This document shows, one piece after another, positions 1-9,751 of a stretch of DNA of 64,000 nucleotides. The stretch is from Daejeonia sp002484105. GTDB taxonomy: Bacteria; Bacteroidota; Bacteroidia; Flavobacteriales; Weeksellaceae. The translations under genes were made by a program, and so were the position numbers. The first letter of the stretch is position 1, and each line of letters opens with the position of its first letter. The stretch lies in the NCBI RefSeq assembly GCF_051175565.1, contig NZ_CP195105.1, positions 1,364,001-1,428,000 on the forward strand, given 5' to 3'. The notes under the pieces are model-generated. The model ran no database searches. It saw nothing but the letters and a program-made list of their open reading frames with translations, and had not been told where the DNA came from.

Positions 1-435
1 TATGATATGAAGGGAAGAACCTACCGTTATATGACGGAAAAACCGTTGTATGCTTTCGGACACGGGTTGAGTTATTCAAAATTTGCTTACGGAAATGCTC
101 AACTGAACAAAAGCACCATCAATTCTAATGAAAATGTGACGATTACTGTTCCTGTTACCAATAATTCGGAAAGAGATGGAGAGGAAGTAGTTCAGGTTTA
201 TGTGAAAAGAAATAATGATCCTTCGGCGCCAGTAAAGACTTTGAGAGCTTTTGAAAGGATTTTGATTAAATCTAAGGAAACAAAAAATATCCAGTTAACA
301 ATTTCTAAAGATTCATTTAAATTTTATGATGAAAAAATAGATGATTTGGCTCCGAAAACAGGAGATTACACCATTTTCTACGGCGGAACTTCCGATGAAT
401 CCGGATTGAAAAGCCTTCAATTACAAGTTAAATAA
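1..435 (+). CDS. Glycoside hydrolase family 3 enzyme, C-terminal part (cut by window edge)
   Basis: The reading frame is open from the first base, so the gene begins outside the window and only the last about 144 codons are seen. The stretch YDMKGRTYRYM followed by YAFGHGLSYSKF is the typical end of the GH3 C-terminal catalytic-side domain. It is followed by a fibronectin type III-like domain (about residues 35-125), which is the usual tail of GH3 beta-glucosidases and beta-xylosidases. The catalytic Asp lies in the unseen part, so substrate cannot be read. Its place upstream of a GH51 arabinofuranosidase and the arabinose operon suggests a role in plant cell wall pentosan breakdown (inference). 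It is not a pseudogene; the truncation is only the window edge. Confidence 0.85.
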   Translation, partial: YDMKGRTYRYMTEKPLYAFGHGLSYSKFAYGNAQLNKSTINSNENVTITVPVTNNSERDGEEVVQVYVKRNNDPSAPVKTLRAFERILIKSKETKNIQLTISKDSFKFYDEKIDDLAPKTGDYTIFYGGTSDESGLKSLQLQVK

Positions 436-501
436 TTATATCTGTAATAATCGTGGAATCATATTTTGAAAATAATTAATTACTAGAAGACAAAAAGAAA
501 C

Positions 502-570
502 CGCTCCGTAGGAGCGTCATATGTGTAGAAATTAAGAATGGAAGGTCAAGCAGAACTCCGTAGGAGTTCT
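502..570. repeat. Two REP-like palindromes in the GH3-GH51 gap
   Basis: Two stem-loops with the same core are seen: CGCTCC-GTA-GGAGCG at 502-516 and AGAACTCC-GTA-GGAGTTCT at 552-570. Both share the CTCCGTAGGAG centre but have different outer stem bases, as expected for REP-like elements. There is no T-run after either, so they are not simple terminators. The window also holds a RAYT transposase gene (57807-58280), which is the family known to spread REPs; the link is inferred. Confidence 0.7.
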
Positions 571-600
571 ATCTAAGTTCCTCCAAAATAAAATTAATCA

Positions 601-2589
601 ATGAAAACAAAAACAAAAATATTCACAGCCGCTATTTCGCTAAGTGTTGCATTTTTTTCAGCCCAAAATAAAACTATCAAAGCCCATTTTCTCGATTTGG
701 ACGCAACTTCCACCAACATCAAAATCCAGCCAACGATGTACGGAATTTTCTTCGAGGACATCAACTTCGCGGCTGATGGTGGGTTGTACGCTGAATTGAT
801 TAAAAACCGCAGCTTCGAGTTCGATGAACCGTTAACAGGCTGGAAACAACCTAATACAAAGACACTTTCTCCAAACTTGGATTCCGGTTTTCTGACGATT
901 ATTACAGACAAGTCTAAAACCAATAAAAACTACGCAAGAATAACGGTTTGGAATGATGAAAATTATGTGCTGGAAAACGAAGGTTTCAGAGGAATTGGTT
1001 TGCATCAAGGTGAGAAATATGACTTAAGTTTCAATCTGGAAAATGTATCAGGAAATATTTCTGCCGTCAATACAAGTCTGATTGATGAAAATGGAACGGT
1101 GATTTCTTCAGTTTCTACAATAATAAAAGGCGGAGGCTGGCAAAAATATAATGCTGTTTTCGCACCTTCCAAAACTGTTGAAAAAGCTAAACTTCAGATC
1201 ACTTTTACCGGAAAAGGCGTTGTGAATATGGATATGATTTCACTATTTCCTCAAGATACTTGGAAAGGCAGAAAAGGTGGTTTAAGAAAAGATTTGGTTC
1301 AAAAATTATATGATTTACAACCCGGATTTTTACGTTTTCCGGGCGGCTGTATTGTCGAAGGAAGAACTTTGGCGGAGCGTTATCAATGGAAAAAAACGAT
1401 TGGTAAAGTGGAAAACCGGGAAAATCTTATCAATAAATGGAATAACGGATTTGCCCATCGTCTTACGCCGGATTATTGGCAGTCTTTCGGACTTGGCTTT
1501 TTTGAATATTTTCAGTTGGCGGAAGATTTAGGCGCAGAACCACTTCCAATTTTAAGCTGTGGAATGGCTTGCCAGTTCAATACAGCCGAACTTGTAAAAA
1601 TGGAGGATTTGGATCCTTACGTTCAGGATGCTTTAGATCTGATTGAATTTGCAAACGGCGATTCCAATACAAAATGGGGAAAAATCCGTACTGAAATGGG
1701 ACATCCGAAACCTTTTAATATGAAATTCATCGGTGTTGGAAATGAGCAATGGGGAGCGGATTATATTGAACGCTACAAAGTTTTTGAAAAAGCGATTCAC
1801 ACCAAATATCCCGATATCAAAATCATTTCCGGAAGCGGCCCGTCTCCCGATGGCGAATTTTTCGATTACGGCTGGAAAGAACTTAAAAAACTGAATGCAC
1901 AAATCGTCGACGAACATTACTACAATTCCCCGGAATGGTTCTTAAAAAATGCAGATAGATACGACAAATACGATAGAAGAGGACCAAAAGTGTTTGCCGG
2001 GGAATATGCCGCGCAATCGGTTGGCGTTGTAAAACCTGACAATAAAAACAATTGGTTGACCGCGCTTTCGGAAGCCGCTTTTATGACCGGACTTGAACGC
2101 AACGCAGATGTTGTGACAATGACTTCCTATGCACCACTTTTCGCCCACGCAGAAGGTTGGCAGTGGACACCGGATCTTATCTGGTTCAATAATCTCGAAT
2201 CATATGCAACTCCCAATTATTATGTCCAGCAGCTTTTTTCTTTAAATAAAGGTACAGACCTTTTGCAAATCACTGAAAATGGACAACCCTTAACAGGGCA
2301 GGACAAACTGTATGCATCTGCTGTTTCGGATACCGTAACGGGCGAATACATCATCAAAATAGTGAATGCAGATGCTCAGGCAAAAACCATTCAGCTCAAT
2401 GCCAAAAGTCTCAAAATCAATTCGGTTATGACAAAAGTCATCTTAACTGCACCGTATCTAACGACTGAGAATTCTTTCGATAAAGAGCTAATACAGCCAA
2501 GAACGGAATCTCAGAACATAAATAAGGGAAAAATAATAACGAAAATTCCTGCAAATTCATTCGTAATATTGAAGTTGAAATCTCTGTAA
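601..2589 (+). CDS. Secreted alpha-L-arabinofuranosidase, GH51
   Basis: A 662-aa enzyme that should remove terminal L-arabinofuranosyl residues from arabinan or arabinoxylan. Residues 1-21 form a signal peptide (Lys-rich start, hydrophobic core, cleavage near FFSAQ), so it acts in the periplasm or outside. Residues about 85-205 look like a carbohydrate-binding-type beta domain. The TIM barrel follows, with GVGNEQWG carrying the likely acid/base Glu382 and FAGEYAA carrying the likely nucleophile Glu468, both matching GH51 positions. The C-terminal about 100 residues form the usual beta-sandwich. It lies 138 bp upstream of araB in the same direction and supplies the substrate of that operon. 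Length is normal for Bacteroidetes GH51 enzymes. Confidence 0.92.
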   Translation: MKTKTKIFTAAISLSVAFFSAQNKTIKAHFLDLDATSTNIKIQPTMYGIFFEDINFAADGGLYAELIKNRSFEFDEPLTGWKQPNTKTLSPNLDSGFLTIITDKSKTNKNYARITVWNDENYVLENEGFRGIGLHQGEKYDLSFNLENVSGNISAVNTSLIDENGTVISSVSTIIKGGGWQKYNAVFAPSKTVEKAKLQITFTGKGVVNMDMISLFPQDTWKGRKGGLRKDLVQKLYDLQPGFLRFPGGCIVEGRTLAERYQWKKTIGKVENRENLINKWNNGFAHRLTPDYWQSFGLGFFEYFQLAEDLGAEPLPILSCGMACQFNTAELVKMEDLDPYVQDALDLIEFANGDSNTKWGKIRTEMGHPKPFNMKFIGVGNEQWGADYIERYKVFEKAIHTKYPDIKIISGSGPSPDGEFFDYGWKELKKLNAQIVDEHYYNSPEWFLKNADRYDKYDRRGPKVFAGEYAAQSVGVVKPDNKNNWLTALSEAAFMTGLERNADVVTMTSYAPLFAHAEGWQWTPDLIWFNNLESYATPNYYVQQLFSLNKGTDLLQITENGQPLTGQDKLYASAVSDTVTGEYIIKIVNADAQAKTIQLNAKSLKINSVMTKVILTAPYLTTENSFDKELIQPRTESQNINKGKIITKIPANSFVILKLKSL

Positions 2590-2616
2590 TGCCGACTAAT
2601 AAAGGAAAAATAAAAA

Positions 2617-2637
2617 TAAGTGTAAAAAATACATTTA
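2617..2637 (+). promoter_or_regulatory. Putative arabinose-regulon operator upstream of araB
   Basis: Imperfect palindrome TAAGTGT-N7-ACATTTA. The same motif with the same 7-bp spacer occurs at 13165-13185, in front of the pentose-phosphate gene cluster. It lies 18 bp upstream of the -7 box at 2654-2661. Bacteroidetes are known to use a Nudix-type AraR for arabinose genes; assigning this site to such a regulator is inference, and no regulator gene is in the window. Confidence 0.55.
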
Positions 2638-2653
2638 TCTAAAAATAGATTGT

Positions 2654-2661
2654 TATATTTG
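2654..2661 (+). promoter_or_regulatory. Candidate -7 box of the araBDA operon
   Basis: TATATTTG matches the Bacteroidetes -7 consensus TAnnTTTG and lies 67 bp upstream of the araB start codon, just downstream of the palindromic operator candidate. A -33 TTG element at the expected distance is weak, which fits a promoter needing derepression or activation. Confidence 0.5.
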
Positions 2662-2727
2662 TTAGTGTCGACAAGGAAATAAGTCCGAATCGGCGGTCAC
2701 CTTTTATTAACCAACAAATCTCCTTAT

Positions 2728-4419
2728 ATGAAAAAGTATGTTATCGGACTTGATTATGGATCAGATTCCGTTCGGGCTGTCCTGATCGATACAGATAATG
2801 GAGCAGAACTCGCCTCGCATGTCCACTATTACAGAAGGTGGGTAGAAGGCAAATATTGCAGCCCTGCCGAAAACCGTTTCAGACAGCATCCTCTGGATCA
2901 TATCGAAGGTCTGGAAAATACCATTAAAAATGTAGTTTCTGCAAGCCAGATAAATCCTGAACAAATTGTCGGGATTTGCATCGATACCACTGGGTCTTCC
3001 CCAGTTCCTGTTACGCAAAACGGTACTCCTCTTGCCTTTGTACAGGGCTTTGAGGATAATCCTAATGCCATGATGGTACTCTGGAAAGACCATACTTCAA
3101 TTAAAGAAGCAGAAGAAATTAACCATCTTGCAAGAACCTGGGGTGGGGAAGATTTTACAAAATTCGAGGGCGGAATTTACTCTTCCGAATGGTTCTGGGC
3201 CAAAATTCTTCATGTGATCCGAGAAGACGAAGCTGTGAAAAATGCTGCATACAGCTGGATGGAGCACTGTGATCTGATGACATTTATCCTGGCAGACCAG
3301 AAAGACCTTGCAACATTCAAAAGAAGTAGATGTGCTGCCGGGCACAAGGCCATGTGGCACGATAGCTGGGGCGGGCTTCCTCCTGCAGACTTCCTGAATC
3401 AGCTGGATCCCTATCTCGGGGAACTCCGCGGGCATCTTTATCATGAAACTTTCACATCAGACCAGATTGCGGGACATCTTAATAAAGAGTGGGCAGATAA
3501 ACTGGGGCTGACCACCAATACGGTAATTGCCGTCGGAACTTTCGATGCACATTCCGGAGCAGTGGGTGCAAAAGTCGATGAAAATGTTCTGGTAAGAATT
3601 ATGGGAACATCAACCTGTGACATTATGATCGGTTCGCACGATATTATCGGTGATAAAACTGTTCGTGGTATTTGCGGACAGGTGGATGGGTCAGTTATTC
3701 CCGGAACGGTTGGTCTGGAGGCCGGGCAGTCAGCTTTTGGCGATCTGCTGGCATGGTATAAAGATATCCTGATGTGGCCCGTCAATAATCTTCTGATGAA
3801 ATCAGAAATGATTTCAGCGCAACAGAAAGAAGCGCTTAGAAATGAAGTCTCCGAAAATCTGATCCGCTCACTGACCAAAGAAGCAGAAGCTATTCCTCTT
3901 TCCGATGCCGTTCCTGTTGCTCTGGACTGGATCAACGGAAGAAGAACGCCTGATGCCGATCAGGAACTGAAAGCTTCAATTACCGGACTCTCTCTCGGTA
4001 CCAAAGCTCCCCATATTTTTAAAGCATTGGTGAATGCCATTTGCTTTGGTTCTAAAAAAATTGTAGACCGCTTTGAAGATGAAGGTGTCCGAATTGAAAA
4101 AGTTATCGGAATTGGTGGTGTTGCCAGAAAATCACCATTTATTATGCAGACTTTGGCAAATGTGCTCAATATGCCAATTGTGGTTGCAGCATCAGATCAG
4201 GCACCGGCACTCGGGGCAGCGATTTATGCAGCCGTAGCTTCCGGAGTATATTCCAGCGTTATCGAAGCCAGCCAGAAAATGGGCTCTGAATTCGAGGCCG
4301 AATTTTTCCCGCAGACCGATCAGGTGAAAAAGTATGGCGAGTTTATGCAGGAATACCAGAAACTGGCAGATTTTACAGAACACAACATCAAATCAAAAAA
4401 ATATGAACTCGAAGTATAA
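2728..4419 (+). CDS. araB: L-ribulokinase
   Basis: 563 aa, the normal length for AraB. It phosphorylates L-ribulose with ATP to L-ribulose 5-phosphate in the cytoplasm. It is an FGGY-family sugar kinase: the N-terminal actin-like fold begins with IGLDYGSDSVRAVLID (from residue 6) and the second fold carries GIGGVARKSP (residues 461-470). GTFDAHSG (D273) holds the probable catalytic base. The long inserts typical of ribulokinases, rather than xylulokinases, are present (ICIDTTGSSPVPV and MEHCDLMTF regions). It is the first gene of araB-araD-araA; its 3' end overlaps araD by 17 bp. Confidence 0.95.
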   Translation: MKKYVIGLDYGSDSVRAVLIDTDNGAELASHVHYYRRWVEGKYCSPAENRFRQHPLDHIEGLENTIKNVVSASQINPEQIVGICIDTTGSSPVPVTQNGTPLAFVQGFEDNPNAMMVLWKDHTSIKEAEEINHLARTWGGEDFTKFEGGIYSSEWFWAKILHVIREDEAVKNAAYSWMEHCDLMTFILADQKDLATFKRSRCAAGHKAMWHDSWGGLPPADFLNQLDPYLGELRGHLYHETFTSDQIAGHLNKEWADKLGLTTNTVIAVGTFDAHSGAVGAKVDENVLVRIMGTSTCDIMIGSHDIIGDKTVRGICGQVDGSVIPGTVGLEAGQSAFGDLLAWYKDILMWPVNNLLMKSEMISAQQKEALRNEVSENLIRSLTKEAEAIPLSDAVPVALDWINGRRTPDADQELKASITGLSLGTKAPHIFKALVNAICFGSKKIVDRFEDEGVRIEKVIGIGGVARKSPFIMQTLANVLNMPIVVAASDQAPALGAAIYAAVASGVYSSVIEASQKMGSEFEAEFFPQTDQVKKYGEFMQEYQKLADFTEHNIKSKKYELEV

Positions 4420-5107
4420 AGAACTGCAGCGCGAATGTTATGAAGCCAATATGCAGCTCGAAGAACTGAAATTGGTAGTGTACACCTTCGGAAATGTGAG
4501 TGCCGTGGATCGTAATGAAGGAATTTTTGCCATTAAACCCAGTGGCGTTCCATACAAGGATCTTAAACCGGAAGATATGGTTATCCTTGATTACGACGCA
4601 AATATAGTGGAAGGAAAACTTCGCCCTTCTTCCGACACCAAAACCCACGCCTATCTCTATAAAAACTGGGATGATATCGGAGGTGTGGCGCATACACATG
4701 CCATTTTTTCCGTTGCCTGGGCACAGGCTCAGATGGATATCCCTGTTTTCGGGACTACACATGCCGACCATCTTACTGCAGATATTCCATGCGCACCACC
4801 CATGAGTGACGCACTTATCCAGGGTAATTATGAATATAACACAGGCATCCAGATTCTGGATTGTTTCCGGGACAAAGGCCTTTCCCACAAAGAAGTGGAA
4901 ATGGTACTGATTGGCAATCACGGTCCCTTTACATGGGGTGGAAATGCAGACAAAGCAGTTTACAATTCCAAGGTTCTGGAAACTATAGCAGAAATGGCAT
5001 TCCTAACCCGGCAGATCAACCCGGAAGCACCCCGTCTGAAGGATTCTCTCATCAAAAAACATTATGACCGCAAACATGGTAAAAATGCCTATTATGGTCA
5101 GGAATAA
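4403..5107 (+). CDS. araD: L-ribulose-5-phosphate 4-epimerase
   Basis: 234 aa; converts L-ribulose 5-P into D-xylulose 5-P, the last step of arabinose catabolism. The start at ATG 4403 (MNSKYKELQREC) is chosen because AraD proteins begin just before this point; an upstream in-frame ATG at 4334 would add 23 residues lying inside araB and without family similarity. Class II aldolase-fold motifs are clear: GNVSA (30-34), KPSGVPY, SSDTKTH, the metal ligands in HTH (H97, H99) and the distal His in NHGPFTWG (H173). It overlaps araB by 17 bp, suggesting translational coupling, and araA follows 45 bp later. Confidence 0.95.
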   Translation: MNSKYKELQRECYEANMQLEELKLVVYTFGNVSAVDRNEGIFAIKPSGVPYKDLKPEDMVILDYDANIVEGKLRPSSDTKTHAYLYKNWDDIGGVAHTHAIFSVAWAQAQMDIPVFGTTHADHLTADIPCAPPMSDALIQGNYEYNTGIQILDCFRDKGLSHKEVEMVLIGNHGPFTWGGNADKAVYNSKVLETIAEMAFLTRQINPEAPRLKDSLIKKHYDRKHGKNAYYGQE

Positions 5108-5152
5108 ACCGAAATACATTCTATATTTTAATTTAACAAAATCACTATAAAC

Positions 5153-6649
5153 ATGTTAACAGATTTTAATACTCAGGAAATCTGGTTTGTCACAGGAAGC
5201 CAGCATTTATACGGACCCGAAACTCTTGCACAGGTTGCAGAACACTCCGGGAAAATTGTAGAAGCTCTAAACCAGTCTCCACTCATTCCCGTTAAGGTTA
5301 TATTGAAACCGACGGTAAAAACCACCGAGGAAATTTTCGAAACTTTGGCTGCTGCCAACCATTCTACGCAATGTATTGGTGTGGTGACATGGATGCATAC
5401 TTTCTCTCCTGCAAAAATGTGGATTCGGGGACTCAACGAATTGAAGAAACCTTTGCTTCACCTGCATACACAGTTCAATCAGGACATTCCATGGGCTACC
5501 ATGGATATGGATTTTATGAACCTGAATCAGGCTGCACACGGAGACCGTGAGTTTGGCTTTATTGTCAGCCGTCTCCGTAAAAACAGAAAAGTAGTTGTCG
5601 GACATTGGTCTGAAGAACGCGTACAGAAAAAAATCGGCGACTGGTCGAGAGTCGCAGCAGGCTGGGCCGACTGGCAGGGAGCACGTTTTGCCCGTTTCGG
5701 AGACAATATGAGATTTGTAGCCGTTACAGATGGTGACAAAGTGGAAGCTGAAAGTAAATTTGGATTTTCTGTCAATACCTGGGGGATTGGTGATCTGGTG
5801 AGCGTCATCAATGGAATTTCTGATGGTGAAGTCAATACGCTGATAGAAGAATATGAAGCCTCCTACAACATGCAGCCCTCACTTCTGCAGGGGGGAGCCG
5901 ACAGAGACTCCCTGAAAGTGGCGGCAAGAATAGAACTCGGACTTGAAAAATTCCTGAAAGACGGCAAATTTAAAGGCTTTTCGGATACATTTGAAGACCT
6001 GTATGGTATGGAACAACTTCCGGGGATCGCGGTGCAGAGGCTGATGCAGAAAGGCTATGGCTTTGCCGGAGAAGGCGACTGGAAAACCGCAGCTCTCGTG
6101 CGTGCAATGAAGACAATGGCTCAGGGACTTGAAGGAGGCAACGCATTTATGGAAGATTACACCTATCATCTTAATCCGGCCAATCCTTGTATTATGGGTT
6201 CGCATATGCTGGAGGTAGATCCGTCTCTTGCCAAATCCAGACCTTCTTGCGAAATTCATCCGCTGGGCATCGGAGGTAAAGCCGATCCGGTGAGATTGGT
6301 GTTCAATTCGCGTGGTAATGTGAACTCTCTTGTTGCATCTCTGATGGATTTCGGCAACCATTTCCGGCTGCTCATCAACAAAACAGAATCCGTAGAAATT
6401 ACCGAGGCGCTTCCGAAACTTCCTGTTGCAAGAGTACTCTGGAAACCTTTGCCTGATCTCTATACTGCTGCTGAAGCCTGGATTCTCGCCGGCGGTGCAC
6501 ATCACACCTGCTATAGCGAAAACCTAAGCGTGGAGCAACTGGAAGATTTTGCAGAAATTGCCGGTATAGAATCACTGGTGATTGATGAAGATACCAGGAT
6601 CCGTGATTTTAAGAATCTTCTTCACCTCAATGAAGTCTTTTACAGATAA
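5153..6649 (+). CDS. araA: L-arabinose isomerase
   Basis: 498 aa, full length for AraA; interconverts L-arabinose and L-ribulose in the cytoplasm using Mn2+. The N terminus [17 protein letters not shown] is the family signature (GSQHLYG at residues 15-21). [17 protein letters not shown] and, near the C terminus, [11 protein letters not shown] are also diagnostic, with the His pair belonging to the metal and substrate site. It is the third gene of the operon and is followed after 23 bp by a mutarotase-like lipoprotein gene. No frameshift or odd composition is seen. Confidence 0.96.
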   Translation: MLTDFNTQEIWFVTGSQHLYGPETLAQVAEHSGKIVEALNQSPLIPVKVILKPTVKTTEEIFETLAAANHSTQCIGVVTWMHTFSPAKMWIRGLNELKKPLLHLHTQFNQDIPWATMDMDFMNLNQAAHGDREFGFIVSRLRKNRKVVVGHWSEERVQKKIGDWSRVAAGWADWQGARFARFGDNMRFVAVTDGDKVEAESKFGFSVNTWGIGDLVSVINGISDGEVNTLIEEYEASYNMQPSLLQGGADRDSLKVAARIELGLEKFLKDGKFKGFSDTFEDLYGMEQLPGIAVQRLMQKGYGFAGEGDWKTAALVRAMKTMAQGLEGGNAFMEDYTYHLNPANPCIMGSHMLEVDPSLAKSRPSCEIHPLGIGGKADPVRLVFNSRGNVNSLVASLMDFGNHFRLLINKTESVEITEALPKLPVARVLWKPLPDLYTAAEAWILAGGAHHTCYSENLSVEQLEDFAEIAGIESLVIDEDTRIRDFKNLLHLNEVFYR

Positions 6650-6672
6650 TCAACCACAAAACAATCACTTTT

Positions 6673-7842
6673 ATGAACATGAAAAAACAGGGTTTTACCA
6701 TAGCATTTGCCTTGCTGGCTGCACTTCTGACTTTCAGCTGCAAGAAAAATGAAGTACGGCCCGGAAATTCATCAGAAAACATGAAGAATATTCAGATTTC
6801 AGACTATGGTGTGACCTCCAAAGGAGATTCCATCAGGAAATATACATTGACCAACAAAAACGGAATGAAAGTTGAGATTATCAACTACGGAGGCATTGTT
6901 ACATCGCTCACAGCACCGGACAAAAACGGTAAATATGAAGATGTTGTGCTCGGCTATACTAAACCAGAAGATTACTTTAACGGAAACCCCTATTACTTTG
7001 GAGCCTTAATCGGTCGTTACGGAAACCGCATCGCCAATGCTCAATTTATACTGGACGGAAAAACGTATGACATTGACAGAAATGACGGACCAAATTCTCT
7101 TCACGGAGGTAAAGAAGGTTTTTTTGCGCGTATATGGAAAGCTGAACCTATTGAAAACGGGGCGAATCCTGCCTTGAAACTGACCTATGTAAGTGCCGAT
7201 GGCGAAGAAGGCTATCCGGGAACACTATCCGTTGCCGTTACTTATACACTTACGAATGAGGATGCGCTCGAAATCAGTTATGAAGCGGAAACCGACAAAA
7301 CAACGGTATTAAACCTGACCAACCATTCGTATTTTAACCTTTCCGGAAAGTTTGACCAACCGGTTACCGATCACGAGCTTTTACTGAATGCAGACCGCTT
7401 TCTACCCGTCAATGCAACGCTGATACCTACCGGTGTGCTGGCCAGTGTAAAAGGAACTCCATTTGATTTTACCACATCAAAACTCATCGGGAAAGATATC
7501 AGTACAGCCAACGAGCAGCTGAAAATTGCCAATGGTTACGACCACTGCTGGGTATTGAATGGGAATGGAATGAAAACTTTTGCAAAAGTTTATCACCCTG
7601 CTACAGGAAGACTCATGGAAGTTTCTACTGACCAGCCCGGCGTGCAGTTCTATTCCGGAAATTTTCTGGATGGGAAATACGATACCAAAACTGGTGGGAA
7701 AAATAATTTCAGGACGGGTCTCTGTCTGGAAACACAGCATTTTCCTGATGCCCCAAACCAGCCCTCTTTCCCATCTGCTGTTCTGAAACCGGGAGAGAAG
7801 TATCATACGACAACAATTTATAGATTCACCGTTAAAAAATAG
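6673..7842 (+). CDS. galM: Aldose 1-epimerase (mutarotase), predicted lipoprotein
   Basis: 389 aa. The first 23 residues form a lipoprotein signal with lipobox LTFSC (Cys23), so the protein is probably anchored in a membrane facing the periplasm. The rest is a GalM-type galactose mutarotase fold: GRYGNRIANAQF, NLTNHSYFNLSG (catalytic His), QPGVQFYSGNF and CLETQHFPDAPNQP (catalytic Glu region). In this operon it probably converts alpha and beta L-arabinose anomers before uptake (inference from context). A second ATG lies at 6679; either gives a valid signal peptide. The symporter gene begins 3 bp after its stop codon. Confidence 0.9.
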   Translation: MNMKKQGFTIAFALLAALLTFSCKKNEVRPGNSSENMKNIQISDYGVTSKGDSIRKYTLTNKNGMKVEIINYGGIVTSLTAPDKNGKYEDVVLGYTKPEDYFNGNPYYFGALIGRYGNRIANAQFILDGKTYDIDRNDGPNSLHGGKEGFFARIWKAEPIENGANPALKLTYVSADGEEGYPGTLSVAVTYTLTNEDALEISYEAETDKTTVLNLTNHSYFNLSGKFDQPVTDHELLLNADRFLPVNATLIPTGVLASVKGTPFDFTTSKLIGKDISTANEQLKIANGYDHCWVLNGNGMKTFAKVYHPATGRLMEVSTDQPGVQFYSGNFLDGKYDTKTGGKNNFRTGLCLETQHFPDAPNQPSFPSAVLKPGEKYHTTTIYRFTVKK

Positions 7843-7845
7843 CAT

Positions 7846-9594
7846 ATGAACTGGAATTCACATGAATTTATATGGCTCGACTGGGTGATTATCGTCGTGG
7901 GTGTGTGCGCGGTGGGCTGGGCCGTATGGCGCACTGTCCAGAAAGACAAACAGGCACTGAAAGGTGCTGCAGACAGTGAAGATTATCTCTTCGGAAGAGG
8001 CGAACCCTGGTATGTGATTGGTGCCGCAATTTTTGCTGCCAATATAGGATCTGAACATCTGGTCGGCCTTGCCGGAACCGGTGCCAAATCTGGAGTAGGA
8101 ATGGCACACTGGGAAATGCAGGGCTGGATGATCCTGATTTTGGGCTGGCTTTTCGTACCGTTTTACCAATTGATGAACAATAAACTCGGCAAAATTATCA
8201 CCATGCCGGATTTCCTGAAATACCGCTATACGCCGAAAACAGGATCCTGGCTGTCCATTATCACACTCATTGCTTATGTGCTGACCAAAGTAAGCGTAAC
8301 GGCCTTTACCGGAGGTATTTTTATGGAAAGCCTTTTGGGGCTGCCTTTCTGGTACGGGGCAATAGGGCTGATTGTTTTGACAGGAATTTTTACCGTCCTG
8401 GGGGGAATGAAAGGGGTTATGACACTTTCAGCAATCCAGACTCCCATTCTTATCATTGGTTCTTTCCTTGTTCTGTTTCTTGGGCTTGCTGCCTTAGGTA
8501 ACGGAAGTATCGGTGATGGATGGACCGCAATGATTGATTTTGCCAAAACGCAGAATGTCGGTAAAGACGGTGTGGCCTACGGAACCAATCACATGTTTCA
8601 TTTCAGTACGGGAGATCCGATGTATGACGAATATCCTGGTTTTTGGGTATTTATTGGCGCTTCCATCATTGGTTTCTGGTACTGGTGTACCGACCAGCAT
8701 ATTGTACAGCGGGTTTTGGGACAACGCAAAGGAGAATCTAACGAAGTCGTCATGGCTCGTGCCCGCAGAGGAACCATTGCCGCTGGATATTTCAAACTTT
8801 TGCCTGTATTTATGTTCCTGATTCCGGGGATGATTGCTGCTGCTCTGGCCGCACGTCCGGATAGTGGTTTTACCTTGTCGGATCCAGATACTGCATTCGG
8901 TTCGATGGTGAAGTTTGTGCTTCCGGCTGGTGTTAAAGGTATTGTAACCATTGGTTTTATTTCTGCGTTGGTGGCTTCACTGGCAGCGTTTTTCAATTCG
9001 TGTGCCACACTTTTTACCGAAGATTTTTACAAACCGATGTTTAAGGATAAAAGTGAAGCAACCTATGTTATGGTAGGCCGTTTGGCCACGATGGTTGTGG
9101 TAGTGCTCGGTATTGTATGGATTCCGATTATGATGAGTCTGGGAAGTCTTTACGATTATCTTCAGGGGATTCAGTCCTTGCTGGCACCTGCTATGGTAGC
9201 TGTTTTTGCATTGGGAATTTTCTCAAGAAAAATTACGCCAAAGGCCGGCGAATATGGTATGATTGTCGGGTTTGTCTTAGGAATGATGAGGCTTCTGACA
9301 AATATTTTTACCAATACCGGCAAAGATGCGATGTCCGGATGGCTTTGGGAGCATACCACATGGTTCTGGCAGACCAACTGGCTGATTTTCGAAATCTGGT
9401 TGCTGGTATTTATTGTAATTCTGATGGTTGTGGTTTCGTTTTTCACACCCAAACCAACGGCGCAGCAGATTGAAGCGATTACATTTTCCTCAGATTACCG
9501 GAAAACAATCCGGGAAAGCTGGAATAAATGGGATGTGATTGCCTCTTTGGGCGTGGTATTGTTTTGTGGATTGTTCTACTGGTATTTCTGGTAA
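7846..9594 (+). CDS. Sodium:solute symporter (SSS family), probable arabinose transporter
   Basis: 582 aa with about 14 hydrophobic segments. The N-terminal half has the SGLT-like pattern GRGEPWYVIGAAIFAANIG followed by SEHLVGLAGTGA, and WYWCTDQHIVQRVLGQR is a typical SSS signature. It imports its solute with Na+ through the inner membrane. Family members transport glucose, galactose, xylose and others; L-arabinose is inferred from its position as the last gene of araB-araD-araA-galM, 3 bp after galM. A rho-independent terminator at 9648-9682 closes the operon. Confidence 0.88.
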   Translation: MNWNSHEFIWLDWVIIVVGVCAVGWAVWRTVQKDKQALKGAADSEDYLFGRGEPWYVIGAAIFAANIGSEHLVGLAGTGAKSGVGMAHWEMQGWMILILGWLFVPFYQLMNNKLGKIITMPDFLKYRYTPKTGSWLSIITLIAYVLTKVSVTAFTGGIFMESLLGLPFWYGAIGLIVLTGIFTVLGGMKGVMTLSAIQTPILIIGSFLVLFLGLAALGNGSIGDGWTAMIDFAKTQNVGKDGVAYGTNHMFHFSTGDPMYDEYPGFWVFIGASIIGFWYWCTDQHIVQRVLGQRKGESNEVVMARARRGTIAAGYFKLLPVFMFLIPGMIAAALAARPDSGFTLSDPDTAFGSMVKFVLPAGVKGIVTIGFISALVASLAAFFNSCATLFTEDFYKPMFKDKSEATYVMVGRLATMVVVVLGIVWIPIMMSLGSLYDYLQGIQSLLAPAMVAVFALGIFSRKITPKAGEYGMIVGFVLGMMRLLTNIFTNTGKDAMSGWLWEHTTWFWQTNWLIFEIWLLVFIVILMVVVSFFTPKPTAQQIEAITFSSDYRKTIRESWNKWDVIASLGVVLFCGLFYWYFW

Positions 9595-9647
9595 CTTCCC
9601 AACATATTGACAGAATACGTTTTTCATATTATATAAGGTTACTTGAA

Positions 9648-9682
9648 GATGCCGGTTTTGAAATAAAAGCCGGCATCTTTTT
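9648..9682 (+). terminator. Rho-independent terminator of the arabinose operon
   Basis: Perfect 8-bp stem GATGCCGG (9648-9655) with CCGGCATC (9670-9677), followed by TTTTT. It lies 53 bp after the symporter stop codon. Confidence 0.9.
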
Positions 9683-9751
9683 AAAATAATGGAATTTTCC
9701 TTACTGTTTCCAGTAAAAATCCTCTACTAATGCTTTGTGAGAGCCGGATCT

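Noticed and set aside
1..435. Fragmented GH3 as a pseudogene
   Set aside because: The frame is open to the window edge, so the gene simply begins outside.
5879..6505. 208-codon minus-strand frame inside araA
   Set aside because: Antisense shadow of a clear araA; similar long shadows occur in ppk1, araD and HMG-CoA reductase genes.
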